Shown: positions 1 through 8,921 of the stretch, piece after piece
Layout of the letters: each line of letters starts with the position of its first letter
Numbering within the stretch: position 1 is the stretch's first letter
Origin: a bacterium
GTDB taxonomy: Bacteria > Zhuqueibacterota > QNDG01 > JAFGCO01
Assembly: GCA_016932575.1 (NCBI GenBank)
Contig: JAFGCO010000055.1
Coordinates: 124,001-188,000, forward strand
Length of the DNA stretch: 64,000 nt
Reading direction: 5' to 3'
Position numbers and translations under genes: made by a program
Notes under the pieces: model-generated
Databases searched by the model: none
Told to the model about the DNA's origin: nothing
Seen by the model: only the letters and a program-made list of their open reading frames with translations

Positions 1-1355
1 TTATCGTTCGTCGAACAAAATTTGAACTTGAGAAGGCAGAGCGCGAGGCTCATATATTAGAAGGATTAAAAATTGCTCTGGATAATATAGATGCCATTAT
101 TGCATTGATCAAGAAATCAAGAAATCCTGAGACGGCGAAAAACGGATTGATGAAAAGTTTCAAACTGTCCGAGATACAGGCCGACCATGTATTAAAGATG
201 CAGTTACAGCGTCTTACAGGTCTGGAACGCAAAAAAATTGAAGAAGACTATTTAAATTTGATTAAGCTGATCAATAAATTGAAAAGTATTCTGGATAGCC
301 GCGATAAACAGATGGAATTAATTAAAGGTGAACTGAATGAAATAAAAGAAAAATTTAATGACGAACGACGGACGGAAATTGTAACAAAAACAGAAGAATT
401 TTCTATTGAAGATATGATTGCAGAAGAAGATATGGTCATTACTATTTCCCACTCTGGTTATATTAAGCGTTTTCCGGTTTCTGGTTATAAAAGGCAAAAC
501 CGGGGAGGTAAAGGTGTGATTGGCGCAGGGACCAAAGGGGAAGATTCAATTGAGCTATTATTTATTGCCACAACCCATCACTATATTCTATTTTTCAGCA
601 GTCGGGGTAAATGTTACTGGCTGAAAGTTCATGCTATTCCACAGGCGGGACGGGGATCAAGAGGTCGTGCAATTATAAATGTGCTGAATCTGGATAAGGG
701 TGAAAGGATTTCCGCTGTAGTACCGGTAAAAACATTTGATACGGATCAGTATGTATTTATGGCGACAAGACTGGGGCTTACGAAAAAGACGCATCTCAGC
801 GAATTCAGTCGTCCCCGGCGTATTGGTATTAACGCAATTGTGATTCGTGATAATGATGAATTAATTGGTGCTGAACTTACGGATGGTTCTCAGGATGTCG
901 TCTTGGGAACAAAGAATGGTATGGCCATCCGTTTTCATGAAACAGATGTTCGACAGATGGGACGTACAGCAGCAGGTGTGCGGGGCATTAAACTTGGTCA
1001 GGATGATGTGGTAGTCGGAATGGTAGTGTGCAGAAGAGAAGGGACCTTGCTTGTGGTCACGGATAAAGGTTTCGGTAAACGGTCTCTGATCAGTGATTAC
1101 AGGGTTACCCGGCGTGGGGGTAAGGGAATCATTACCATGAAAACAAATGAGAAGAACGGACAGATGATTACGATTATGGATGTGATTGATACGGATGATC
1201 TTCTGATGATTACATCCAATGGTCAGGTTATTCGACAGAAAATTGAAGACATTAAAGTGATCGGAAGAAATACACAGGGTGTCCATTTAATCCGGCTTTC
1301 AGAACAGGATAAAGTCGCTGATGTGGCACGAGTGGTTCGTAGCGAAGATATATAG
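1..1355 (+). CDS. gyrA: DNA gyrase subunit A, C-terminal part (5' end outside window)
   Basis: About 450 C-terminal residues of the type II topoisomerase subunit that cuts and wraps DNA; the reading frame is open from base 3. The first visible residues are the end of the coiled-coil region (RRTKFELEKAERE, then ILEGLKIALDNID). From about base 435 a six-bladed beta-pinwheel follows, with one blade each around ISHSGYIKR, FFSSRGKCYW, MATRLGLTKK, LGTKNGMAIR, VTDKGFGKRS and ITSNGQVIR. The GyrA box is QNRGGKG (about 495-515), close to the gyrase consensus Q(R/K)RGG(R/K)G and unlike ParC, which lacks an intact box. The catalytic tyrosine domain is upstream of the window. The box supports supercoiling gyrase rather than topoisomerase IV. 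Confidence 0.96.
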   Translation, partial: IVRRTKFELEKAEREAHILEGLKIALDNIDAIIALIKKSRNPETAKNGLMKSFKLSEIQADHVLKMQLQRLTGLERKKIEEDYLNLIKLINKLKSILDSRDKQMELIKGELNEIKEKFNDERRTEIVTKTEEFSIEDMIAEEDMVITISHSGYIKRFPVSGYKRQNRGGKGVIGAGTKGEDSIELLFIATTHHYILFFSSRGKCYWLKVHAIPQAGRGSRGRAIINVLNLDKGERISAVVPVKTFDTDQYVFMATRLGLTKKTHLSEFSRPRRIGINAIVIRDNDELIGAELTDGSQDVVLGTKNGMAIRFHETDVRQMGRTAAGVRGIKLGQDDVVVGMVVCRREGTLLVVTDKGFGKRSLISDYRVTRRGGKGIITMKTNEKNGQMITIMDVIDTDDLLMITSNGQVIRQKIEDIKVIGRNTQGVHLIRLSEQDKVADVARVVRSEDI

Positions 1356-1414
1356 TTGAATTTTCAGGAATCGTTTACCAAAGCAAGCAATGATGATCAA
1401 TATCAGGCTTTTTT

Positions 1415-1852
1415 TTGAGTAGTGGTTATAAAATTGTGGATCACACTGCAGATGTGGGATTCCGTGTGTGGGGGAAGAACGGACCGGAGCTGTTCATTGA
1501 GGCAGCCTATGCGATGATGTCTCAAATTGTAAACTTAGAAACCATTAAATGTGTCCAGAAACAGGTCATTCATCTTGAAGAGAAGAATCTGGAATCGTTA
1601 CTTCATCGATGGCTTAGGGAGATACTTTTTTATTTTGATAAAGGATTAATTTTTAATCAATTTCATATTGAAAAGCATAACCTTTCAGACAAGAAAGCTT
1701 CGGAATTCTATTTAGATGGGTATTGGGCTGGAGAACCCATTGACCTGAACAGGCATGAAATTTGCATAGAGATTAAGGCGGTTACACGTCACAATTTTTA
1801 TTTGAGAGCCAATGGTCCCTGGTGGGAAGCAAACATATTGTTTGACGTTTAG
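1415..1852 (+). CDS. Archease family protein
   Basis: A 145-residue archease. The N-terminal YKIVDHTADVGFRVWG motif is the family signature, and length fits the usual 140-150. Archeases activate the RtcB RNA ligase by promoting its guanylylation; no rtcB is in this window, so the partner is unknown here. The only in-frame start is TTG at 1415, because stop codons lie directly upstream at 1391-1396. The ribosome site is weak (AGG at 1405-1407). An ATG at 1390 reads in another frame into a run of eight T and stops at 1420; losing one T would join it to the archease frame. The start is therefore less certain than the family call. Confidence 0.85.
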   Translation: MSSGYKIVDHTADVGFRVWGKNGPELFIEAAYAMMSQIVNLETIKCVQKQVIHLEEKNLESLLHRWLREILFYFDKGLIFNQFHIEKHNLSDKKASEFYLDGYWAGEPIDLNRHEICIEIKAVTRHNFYLRANGPWWEANILFDV

Positions 1853-1864
1853 AAAGGTTATACC

Positions 1865-3388
1865 ATGTGGGAAAACGAGACTATTGTATTGATTACCAGC
1901 TTGAAGAAGCGGCTTCTTGCCGGGAACAATAAAGTTCGTTTTAGTAAGATTTCTGCCGATACTGCCCTGCCCGCATATATTAAGGCAATTTTTAAAAATC
2001 AGGTTGAAACGTTTATTCAGACCGAATCACCGATTTCCATAAAATCAACACCTCATTTTGATTTATCAGAAAATGATATTGCCCACATCAGCGATCGTTT
2101 TATCGATGTTTTTCGTGAAGCAGCATCCTTTTCAAATGAGGAAGTCGAGGAGGTTCTCCGAACAGCTCTCATTCTCCGGATGGATTATCTTGTTAAACCA
2201 GTGGATACCATGCGGCGATTATTATTTAACGGGGAAACAAATATCGGTCTTGACAAAATGAGTAGAATTCTTAATCCCTTTTTAAAAGTGCTTTCTTATG
2301 CAGAGAAATTAATTGAAGAGTGTCAACGGTTGAGTTATCAGGCCATTGAAAGTGATGAATATACAAATTTAATGAACGAAATGCTGCACCGTATGACAGG
2401 ACAAGAACCGGTAAAGCTGGCGACAGGTGATTTTTCGGTATTGATAGATTTTATTTCGGAAACAAAAGGTGAAGAGATTACACGGGTCGAAGGACAGGTG
2501 GTTCAAGAATTCATGGCAGATCGGAACCTAATTGGATTTCGCCGGGCTGTTGAGGTAGAAATGAAACTCGGCAGAGAGGATTTTGATCTTGTTGATCTGG
2601 AGATGACACTGAAGCGGTATCTTGAACTGAAAGAGGAATTTTCCAAATCAAAGGAGAATGAAGTTCAGGAAAAAGAAGAAAAACCGGAACCGATCGGATC
2701 GATAGAGGAGACGATAAAAGAGGTGCCTCAAGAGGCACAAAAAGTCGATTCTGAAGAAGAAACAGGATTTGAAAATCTTGATCTCTCGGAGGTGGGAGAT
2801 GAAGAGTTCAATTTAAATGATATTATCAGCCCTCAAACCGAAACACAGAGGGTGGAAGATATTAAAATCAATCCTCCGGAATCCAAGGCCGATCAGGAAG
2901 ACGGGGGTTGGGATCTGGATGAAGTACTGGGCAGTGAGGATTTGATTCACGAGGAGAAACAGGCTCCCGTTCCTCAGAAATCTCAGGAGGATAAAAAACC
3001 TGTCGCAAAACCGGAAGAGAAAACTCTACCAAAAAAGCAGATGCGAATTATTCGCAGAGATCAACCCCAACCTTCAGAAATGAGCTCTGAAACTGAAGCT
3101 AAGGACGATTTTGACCGACGTACCGGTGTGACTGTGGGTAATTTATGTCAGATGATCGATTCAAAAACAGAAAAAGTATTTGTGAAAAAATTGTTCAACA
3201 ATGATCAGGATGCATATAATCATCTTATGAAAAAGCTGGAAGAGTCGGAAAGCTGGCGGGTGGCCAAGATTTTGATCGACAATGAGCTTTTCAAACGTGA
3301 TGTGGATCCGTTTTCTCGGGAAGCGATCAAACTGGTCGATTTGGTATATAGTCGTTATTATCCAGAAGAAGGGGTCGGAGGAAAATAA
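1865..3388 (+). CDS. Unknown acidic two-domain protein
   Basis: I do not recognise a named family. The 507-residue protein has three visible parts. Residues 1-265 are helical, with no signal peptide or membrane segment. Residues 265-415 are a low-complexity, Glu/Lys/Pro-rich linker, probably disordered. Residues 420-500 are a compact helical C-terminal domain, starting DFDRRTGVTVGNLCQMI and containing FVKKLFNNDQDAYNHLMKKL and DPFSREAIKLVDLVYSRYYP. It starts 12 bases after the archease stop, and its TAA shares a base with the ATG of the FecR-domain gene (TAATG), so the two are probably translationally coupled. A scaffold or envelope-associated regulatory role is only a guess. Confidence 0.8.
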   Translation: MWENETIVLITSLKKRLLAGNNKVRFSKISADTALPAYIKAIFKNQVETFIQTESPISIKSTPHFDLSENDIAHISDRFIDVFREAASFSNEEVEEVLRTALILRMDYLVKPVDTMRRLLFNGETNIGLDKMSRILNPFLKVLSYAEKLIEECQRLSYQAIESDEYTNLMNEMLHRMTGQEPVKLATGDFSVLIDFISETKGEEITRVEGQVVQEFMADRNLIGFRRAVEVEMKLGREDFDLVDLEMTLKRYLELKEEFSKSKENEVQEKEEKPEPIGSIEETIKEVPQEAQKVDSEEETGFENLDLSEVGDEEFNLNDIISPQTETQRVEDIKINPPESKADQEDGGWDLDEVLGSEDLIHEEKQAPVPQKSQEDKKPVAKPEEKTLPKKQMRIIRRDQPQPSEMSSETEAKDDFDRRTGVTVGNLCQMIDSKTEKVFVKKLFNNDQDAYNHLMKKLEESESWRVAKILIDNELFKRDVDPFSREAIKLVDLVYSRYYPEEGVGGK

Positions 3389-4173
3389 TGATGAAAAAAT
3401 GTGTGTTGTCAATGATGCTCATTTGTTTGTTAGTGAGCGTGCAGGCCTGGACTGACACCCAGGATGCAAAAAAAGGTGTGGTGACCTATGTGGATGGTCA
3501 GGTGAAGCGTAAATCAGGTGATTTGGAAGATTGGAAGAATGCACTGGTCAATACGGAAGTTCTTTCGGGTGATAAGGTAAGAACCTATATTGATTCACGT
3601 GCAGAAGTGGATTTATCTGAACTGGATATCATTCGTCTGGCACCAAGGACGGTGATCGATATTGTTCGTCTTTACGAAGAGACAAAGGAAAAAAAGATCA
3701 AAACAAATATTTCTGTTGAACAGGGAGAGCTCTGGGCCAATGTGAATCCAGTCAAAGCCAACACAGAATTTGATATTTCAGCCCCGGTAGCCGCCGCTGC
3801 GATTACGGGAACCATTCTTCGAATGAATGTGAATGAAGATTCTACAACACAGTTGAAGGTTTATGAGGGGGAAGTCCAGTTGCGGAGGCAGCCACAGCAA
3901 TTGTTAAAACCCATGCAGACAGGGAGCCTTAAACCCACGCAAATTCAGGGACCTACACAGGTACAGGGACCAAAAGAAGTGTCCGTGGAAGAATGGGTCA
4001 AGATTGTGAAAGCCATGCAGCAAATCACAGTCAGTAAAAACGGAGAAATCATCAATTTTGGCGGATTTTCGGTACAAGATAAGGAGGAGCAATCTCCTTG
4101 GATCAAGTGGAATCACGAACTGGATAATCGCCGATTGCAAAATTTGCGAGAGCGGTTGAAAGAAAAAAATTAA
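3388..4173 (+). CDS. FecR-domain periplasmic protein
   Basis: A 261-residue exported protein. MKKCVLSMMLICLLVSVQA is a typical signal peptide. Residues 25-165 form a FecR domain: a KGVVTYVDGQVKRK opening, a GDKVRTYIDSRAEVDL core, then ITGTILRMNVNEDSTTQLKVYEGEV. A Gln/Pro-rich linker with repeated GPTQVQGPKEV-like units precedes a short C-terminal segment ending WIKWNHELDNRRLQNLRERL. FecR domains sense or bind in the periplasm, but no sigma or anti-sigma gene is adjacent, so a link to iron signalling is not supported. It overlaps the upstream gene by one base and is followed by an intrinsic terminator, which closes the operon. Confidence 0.88.
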   Translation: MMKKCVLSMMLICLLVSVQAWTDTQDAKKGVVTYVDGQVKRKSGDLEDWKNALVNTEVLSGDKVRTYIDSRAEVDLSELDIIRLAPRTVIDIVRLYEETKEKKIKTNISVEQGELWANVNPVKANTEFDISAPVAAAAITGTILRMNVNEDSTTQLKVYEGEVQLRRQPQQLLKPMQTGSLKPTQIQGPTQVQGPKEVSVEEWVKIVKAMQQITVSKNGEIINFGGFSVQDKEEQSPWIKWNHELDNRRLQNLRERLKEKN

Positions 4174-4196
4174 ATGGTGGAGTTATAAAATCTCAG

Positions 4197-4230
4197 CCCC
4201 GGTACTTTTTGAATGCACCGGGGTTTTTTT
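4197..4230 (+). terminator. Intrinsic terminator after the FecR gene
   Basis: CCCCGGT (4197-4203) pairs perfectly with ACCGGGG (4217-4223) across a 13-base loop, and seven T follow at 4224-4230. It lies 24 bases past the stop codon. Confidence 0.9.
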
Positions 4231-4371
4231 ATTGCCTTTGGCTATTGCATTGTGTAACTTTTTATATTCTTACTTTCAGTATCACATCTTTGGGGTGAGC
4301 ACCCGTTAGCTTTATACATACATGTGTATATCACAATAACAATGAAAAAACTTATTCCAAGGAGGATTCCT

Positions 4372-6594
4372 ATGAGGAAGATAACCGTGGGGATAATTAT
4401 CCTGGTGTTTTCACTGTATAAAGTGAATGCGTATAATTTCAGAGCAAACAAGATTGCATACCCTTATCGGATCTGGACCGTACTGCAGTATGATAAATTT
4501 GAAACCCGGATTGACGTGCAGGGGCTTTTTTATCAGACAACCACTCATATGAAACTAAAATTGGGTAAGAATCGTCAATGGGACAGTTATCGGAACAGAT
4601 ATCAATGCACGGCTCCTCCCAGCGGGGATTATACGTGGACATGGATTTTTGAGCTGCCGGACGAAACCTATATCACTGATATGGAAATCTGGGATGTACA
4701 GACACAGCAGTTTGTCCGGGCGGATATGCTGAACCTTTCTAAAGCTGAGACCCTTATGGATAACCAGACAGGACCCCGGGCATTACTCCGCGAATACCGG
4801 AGTCGGGAATATAATGCAAACTGGAGCCATTTTTACCGGCTGGAGATCTCACCTGTGAATCGAGATGAATCTGTTGAATTGATCATGAGAACACTTTCTC
4901 CTTGCCAAATGTACTGGGATGTGCGCCGATTTTATATTCTGTCTCGGCAATTTTACAATCCATATGAATTAGAATGCAATTCACAGGCGTCGGCCGTGTT
5001 TTATGTGCTGGATCATGATCATCCCGAAGAAGCACCCCGGGTGATCTCTGACATGCCATCCATATGGGAAAGATCAGGAGATTACTGGACAGCCGAGACG
5101 GGTCCCGACAATATAAATTTTTATGATAATTCCATTCTGAGGGTGCCGCAGGAGGTTCAATCCGGTTCGTTTATTCAGGTGAGTGAGGCAGGTGATAACA
5201 AGTTTTATCAAATGGCCTGTTCTCCCCAGATAGGATTTGATCGATGGCCTTCAAGACATATTGTGATCGGAATTGATTTGATGGAATCATCGTATTTCGG
5301 GCGTCAGAAAATTTTCGAAAAACTATATTATCCTTTAACAGAAAGCACCTCTAGTAAGGATTCTGTGATATTTTTAATCAGTGATTTCAATCCAACATGG
5401 CTTTCGTACGATTTTCAGCAAGCGTCTGCCAGCCTCATCGATGCGTCGCTTAATCAGGCAGAAAACTATGTTCCGAAGCTTACAACCATGCCCTTTATGC
5501 TTCGGGAGGCAGTTGAATTATTGAACAAAAAAGGATTGTCCGGTGAAATCTGGCTGATTTCGAATGATACAGATCACGGGTATCCGGCAGGAACAGTGAT
5601 GGAAATTCTGCAGCAGACTTATTTCAATGCCGAAAATCCTCTTGTTTTTCGAATCATAGATGCTTCTTCATATGGATCTGCCTATTCCATCAACAATAAA
5701 TACTATCAAGGCAACCAGTATCTCTATGAAAACCTGTTCCGTTTATCTAGAGGCAGTTTTATATGCCTTCGGGATTATCATGAATATGATTGGACAGATG
5801 CAGGTATTGACTGCTTTGCACCGACAGTGACTTCGGTGGAAGTTGATCTGATTCCTCAGGGTGGATTGACATATTCCGCTGTCAATCTGAACCGAGGGCG
5901 CCAGCATTTTCATAATATGTCACGGTATTTTCAAATCGGGTTGTTCAACGCAAGCCAGCCGTATTTATTTTCGCTTGGCTTTTTTGGAAATTATCAGGAT
6001 ACGTTGTATCAAGCCGTATTCGATTTCCATGAGAATAACCATGACGTTCCGGAGGACATCCAGAAATGGGTGATCCAATATTGGTATGGCCATTACATAC
6101 GTAATGAATTGTTACTTCAACCGCAAAGTTACGAGACCATCGATTATATTGAACAATTGGCGATTGAACAGAATGTATTAACACCTTACAGTGGTCTGGT
6201 CATACCGGGTCCGGAGGGTTCGATCGGATTTCAAAAACTAACCGCTTCAGATTCAGTATTTACAGAAACATCGACCACTTCAGTGGCATCCGGTTTTAAG
6301 TTACCCGAATCGTTCCGAATAACCGTGTATCCAAATCCCTTCAATCCTAAAACCCGAATTATCATGTCCTGGTTGCCGGATATAATTACAGAGCCAATTC
6401 AAATGACAATTACCAATGTCATGGGTCAGGTTGTGTTTATAAAATCATTGGATGCTTGCTCGCAGTGTGGTAAGATCGAATTTCAGTGGGATGGAAGAAC
6501 CCAAGAAAGTGCAATACTGGAATCCGGTGTCTATTTTTTACATGTTCAATCCGGAGAGATCAACCGGACATTGAAAATGATGATCGTTCGTTAG
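4372..6594 (+). CDS. Secreted VIT/VWA-like protein with C-terminal sorting tail (paralogue 1)
   Basis: A 740-residue exported protein. AAGGAGG at 4359-4365, six bases before the ATG at 4372, fixes the start; upstream in-frame ATGs would bury the signal peptide MRKITVGIIILVFSLYKVNA. Residues 60-190 resemble a VIT domain (ITDMEIWDVQTQQFVRADM and the later RLEISPVNRDESVELIM). Residues 295-430 resemble a von Willebrand A domain (IVIGIDLMESS), but the metal-binding DxSxS motif is degenerate. Near residue 600, EQNVLTPYSGLVIP matches the VTPYTSFLV element seen in VIT/VWA proteins. Residues 646-740 form a YPNPFNPKTRI-type tail of the type IX secretion/FlgD-like class. Role unknown; probably cell-surface. 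A paralogue follows immediately. Confidence 0.85.
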   Translation: MRKITVGIIILVFSLYKVNAYNFRANKIAYPYRIWTVLQYDKFETRIDVQGLFYQTTTHMKLKLGKNRQWDSYRNRYQCTAPPSGDYTWTWIFELPDETYITDMEIWDVQTQQFVRADMLNLSKAETLMDNQTGPRALLREYRSREYNANWSHFYRLEISPVNRDESVELIMRTLSPCQMYWDVRRFYILSRQFYNPYELECNSQASAVFYVLDHDHPEEAPRVISDMPSIWERSGDYWTAETGPDNINFYDNSILRVPQEVQSGSFIQVSEAGDNKFYQMACSPQIGFDRWPSRHIVIGIDLMESSYFGRQKIFEKLYYPLTESTSSKDSVIFLISDFNPTWLSYDFQQASASLIDASLNQAENYVPKLTTMPFMLREAVELLNKKGLSGEIWLISNDTDHGYPAGTVMEILQQTYFNAENPLVFRIIDASSYGSAYSINNKYYQGNQYLYENLFRLSRGSFICLRDYHEYDWTDAGIDCFAPTVTSVEVDLIPQGGLTYSAVNLNRGRQHFHNMSRYFQIGLFNASQPYLFSLGFFGNYQDTLYQAVFDFHENNHDVPEDIQKWVIQYWYGHYIRNELLLQPQSYETIDYIEQLAIEQNVLTPYSGLVIPGPEGSIGFQKLTASDSVFTETSTTSVASGFKLPESFRITVYPNPFNPKTRIIMSWLPDIITEPIQMTITNVMGQVVFIKSLDACSQCGKIEFQWDGRTQESAILESGVYFLHVQSGEINRTLKMMIVR

Positions 6595-6612
6595 CTTGAT
6601 AGGGAGGTTATC

Positions 6613-8808
6613 ATGTGTCGAATAAAAATTATCGTCATATGTTTATTTTATATTATTACCGGGATTCATGCCACTGAGTTCAGTGTTTATGAAGCCAATT
6701 ATCCGGGTGTGAAGGATTATAATGTCAATATCGATGAAGCTCAGCTTAAAGTCTATTCACGTGGTAATTATGTGGAAATGAATCTGTACTTAACCGTATC
6801 CTATAATTTTAACAGCTGGTTTTTTAAAAACTACGATGAACTTGAATTTCTCTGGCAATTCACATTGCCGGAACATGCTGTGATGCATGAATTCTGGATT
6901 TGGTTTGGAGATTCTGTGGCTCATGCCCAGGTGCTGGATAAATGGACAGCCGAACTCTTGTTCAGCGATGTCAGCACTCCAGTACGCCATCCCGGATTGC
7001 TGACACAATCAAGCCCGGACAGGAACGGACAAGTTAGTTATGAATTAAAAATATTTCCGTTAATGCGCGGTGAATGTAAACAATTTATGATTCAATATTT
7101 GTTACCCGGACGGCCTTCGGTTAATTCAATGAGAGCCTGGCTGCCCACTACACAGCTTATTTCAGAAAAAACATCGAAGATCGATACGTTGCAGGTGTCG
7201 TATGCATATCAAGATATACCGTATGAGCCAAAGATGATCGGCACGGAAGTTTTAGAGTCGAACCATGTGCCCGATCAGAAAATTTGGAACCAGGTTATTC
7301 CTCTCGAATATGATCAGTTTGTCGAAATGGTGCTTCCGTCACCGGTCAAAGATGATTTCTTTTTTAGTACCTATCAGAAAAACGGTGAATATTTTTATCA
7401 TCTGGCTGTTAATCCGCCTGAAGTTCCCAAGGTAAATGAATTCCGAAACATGCTGATTGTGATCGATTTTAACCGATACAATTCCAAAGATCTGGATGGT
7501 GAATATCTCTTAACTTTTTTAAAGGAGACCCTTCAATCGACACTGAGTGAGCAGGATTCTATCAATATTATTGTGGGTTATGATGATATTGTTCAGGGTG
7601 GAAATAACTGGTTGAGCTGCACTGAAACCAATCTGGACAATTTATTTTCTCTGACTATGAAGCGTTCCTTTCCCGGATACAGTTATTTTCTGCCTTTGGT
7701 CACTCGGGCTGCAGAGTTTATTCATCAGCAGTCCGGTTGCAGTGAAGTGATTTTTTTCTCAAATACAGATGAAGTCAATCTGAATATGAATGACTTCGAG
7801 GCGCTCGCAGACCGGATTATTGGCATGTTTCCAAAAAATACACGACTCCATTTTGTTGATCTGGACAACAAGAGTTATTTACGTTATTCTTCAAATGATA
7901 TTGGTAATTACTCTGTCGGATATTACGAAACTCAGCTGCAGTCGTTTTACGGACGAATGGCAGACGCAACCCTGGGGAATCTTTTTTTCCTGTGGTATCA
8001 TGATATTAAAACCATTATTACGGCTCTTTTGTATGAAAAAGTGAGTCATTTTGAACGGATTGAAGTTCAGATGCGTTTTCAGGAAGGGTACGCCCACAGT
8101 CAGCATTTAATGGCACTACATGAAGGATATTATCCGTTGAATACGCCCATTATGCAGGTCGGAAAATTTTCCGGTCAACTGCCCATGGATGTGACTGTAC
8201 TGGGAAAGGTCCATATGGAGACAGTTAAAAAGACCTTTACCGTAACAGCGAATGATATGGTGACCGGAGGTGAGCCTGTAATAACGTCCTGGTACGGGGA
8301 TCATATCCGTTCTCTGGTGCATCGTTCCTATGATCCGCTTACAGTCAATGACATTATCCAATTGAGTATTGACCAGCGCATTTTAACGCCTTATACCGGA
8401 TTCCTGATCTATCATCCGGATCTTATGACATATGGGGATCAAAATGATGCAGACAGTGAGAACGATGATCAAAGTTCTGACAATAAAGAGGGGCAGGCAG
8501 ATGCTCCCACTGCTGTCGAGGAGGTTGATCCCGACAGTACGGTCGAATTGACAGCATTTCCCAATCCGTTTAATGATCAGACCTGTTTGAAGATTGTTAT
8601 ACCGGACAGTAAAATGGCGGATTGGAACTTGAGGATTTATAATATATTGGGCCAGGTTGTTAAACACTTGGTCCTGAAACCCGGTTTATCTTATATCCAG
8701 TGGGATGCGACGGATCATAATGACTGTCATGTCAGTACCGGTATCTATTATGCTGTGCTTGACCGGCCTGGAGTCAGACATTCCATAAAGTTAATCTATA
8801 TGCGTTGA
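6613..8808 (+). CDS. Secreted VIT/VWA-like protein with C-terminal sorting tail (paralogue 2)
   Basis: A 731-residue exported protein starting 18 bases after paralogue 1, with GGGAGG just upstream of the ATG. The signal peptide is MCRIKIIVICLFYIITGIHA. The architecture repeats paralogue 1: a VIT-like region at 30-180 (LEFLWQFTLPEHAVMHEFWI); a VWA-like region from about 279 (NMLIVIDFNRYNS, again without an intact DxSxS); DQRILTPYTGFLIYHP near 583; an acidic Asp/Glu/Ser/Gln linker at about 615-640; and a sorting tail at 641-731 (AFPNPFNDQTCLK, then NILGQVVK). Sequence identity to paralogue 1 looks low, so the duplication is old or the proteins evolve fast. They probably act as a pair at the cell surface; the ligand is unknown. 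Confidence 0.85.
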   Translation: MCRIKIIVICLFYIITGIHATEFSVYEANYPGVKDYNVNIDEAQLKVYSRGNYVEMNLYLTVSYNFNSWFFKNYDELEFLWQFTLPEHAVMHEFWIWFGDSVAHAQVLDKWTAELLFSDVSTPVRHPGLLTQSSPDRNGQVSYELKIFPLMRGECKQFMIQYLLPGRPSVNSMRAWLPTTQLISEKTSKIDTLQVSYAYQDIPYEPKMIGTEVLESNHVPDQKIWNQVIPLEYDQFVEMVLPSPVKDDFFFSTYQKNGEYFYHLAVNPPEVPKVNEFRNMLIVIDFNRYNSKDLDGEYLLTFLKETLQSTLSEQDSINIIVGYDDIVQGGNNWLSCTETNLDNLFSLTMKRSFPGYSYFLPLVTRAAEFIHQQSGCSEVIFFSNTDEVNLNMNDFEALADRIIGMFPKNTRLHFVDLDNKSYLRYSSNDIGNYSVGYYETQLQSFYGRMADATLGNLFFLWYHDIKTIITALLYEKVSHFERIEVQMRFQEGYAHSQHLMALHEGYYPLNTPIMQVGKFSGQLPMDVTVLGKVHMETVKKTFTVTANDMVTGGEPVITSWYGDHIRSLVHRSYDPLTVNDIIQLSIDQRILTPYTGFLIYHPDLMTYGDQNDADSENDDQSSDNKEGQADAPTAVEEVDPDSTVELTAFPNPFNDQTCLKIVIPDSKMADWNLRIYNILGQVVKHLVLKPGLSYIQWDATDHNDCHVSTGIYYAVLDRPGVRHSIKLIYMR

Positions 8809-8921
8809 ATGGGCCGGCCGAAACTTAGGCTGGATATAAAATTGAAGCATTTGATCATGAATGAAGAAAAATGAGTCGTCTGTTGATTCTGATTGTATGA
8901 AAAGTTATATAAAAAGAGATA

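Noticed and set aside
861-1286. 141-codon minus-strand frame inside gyrA
   Set aside because: Shadow of gyrA; no ribosome site and no recognisable protein.
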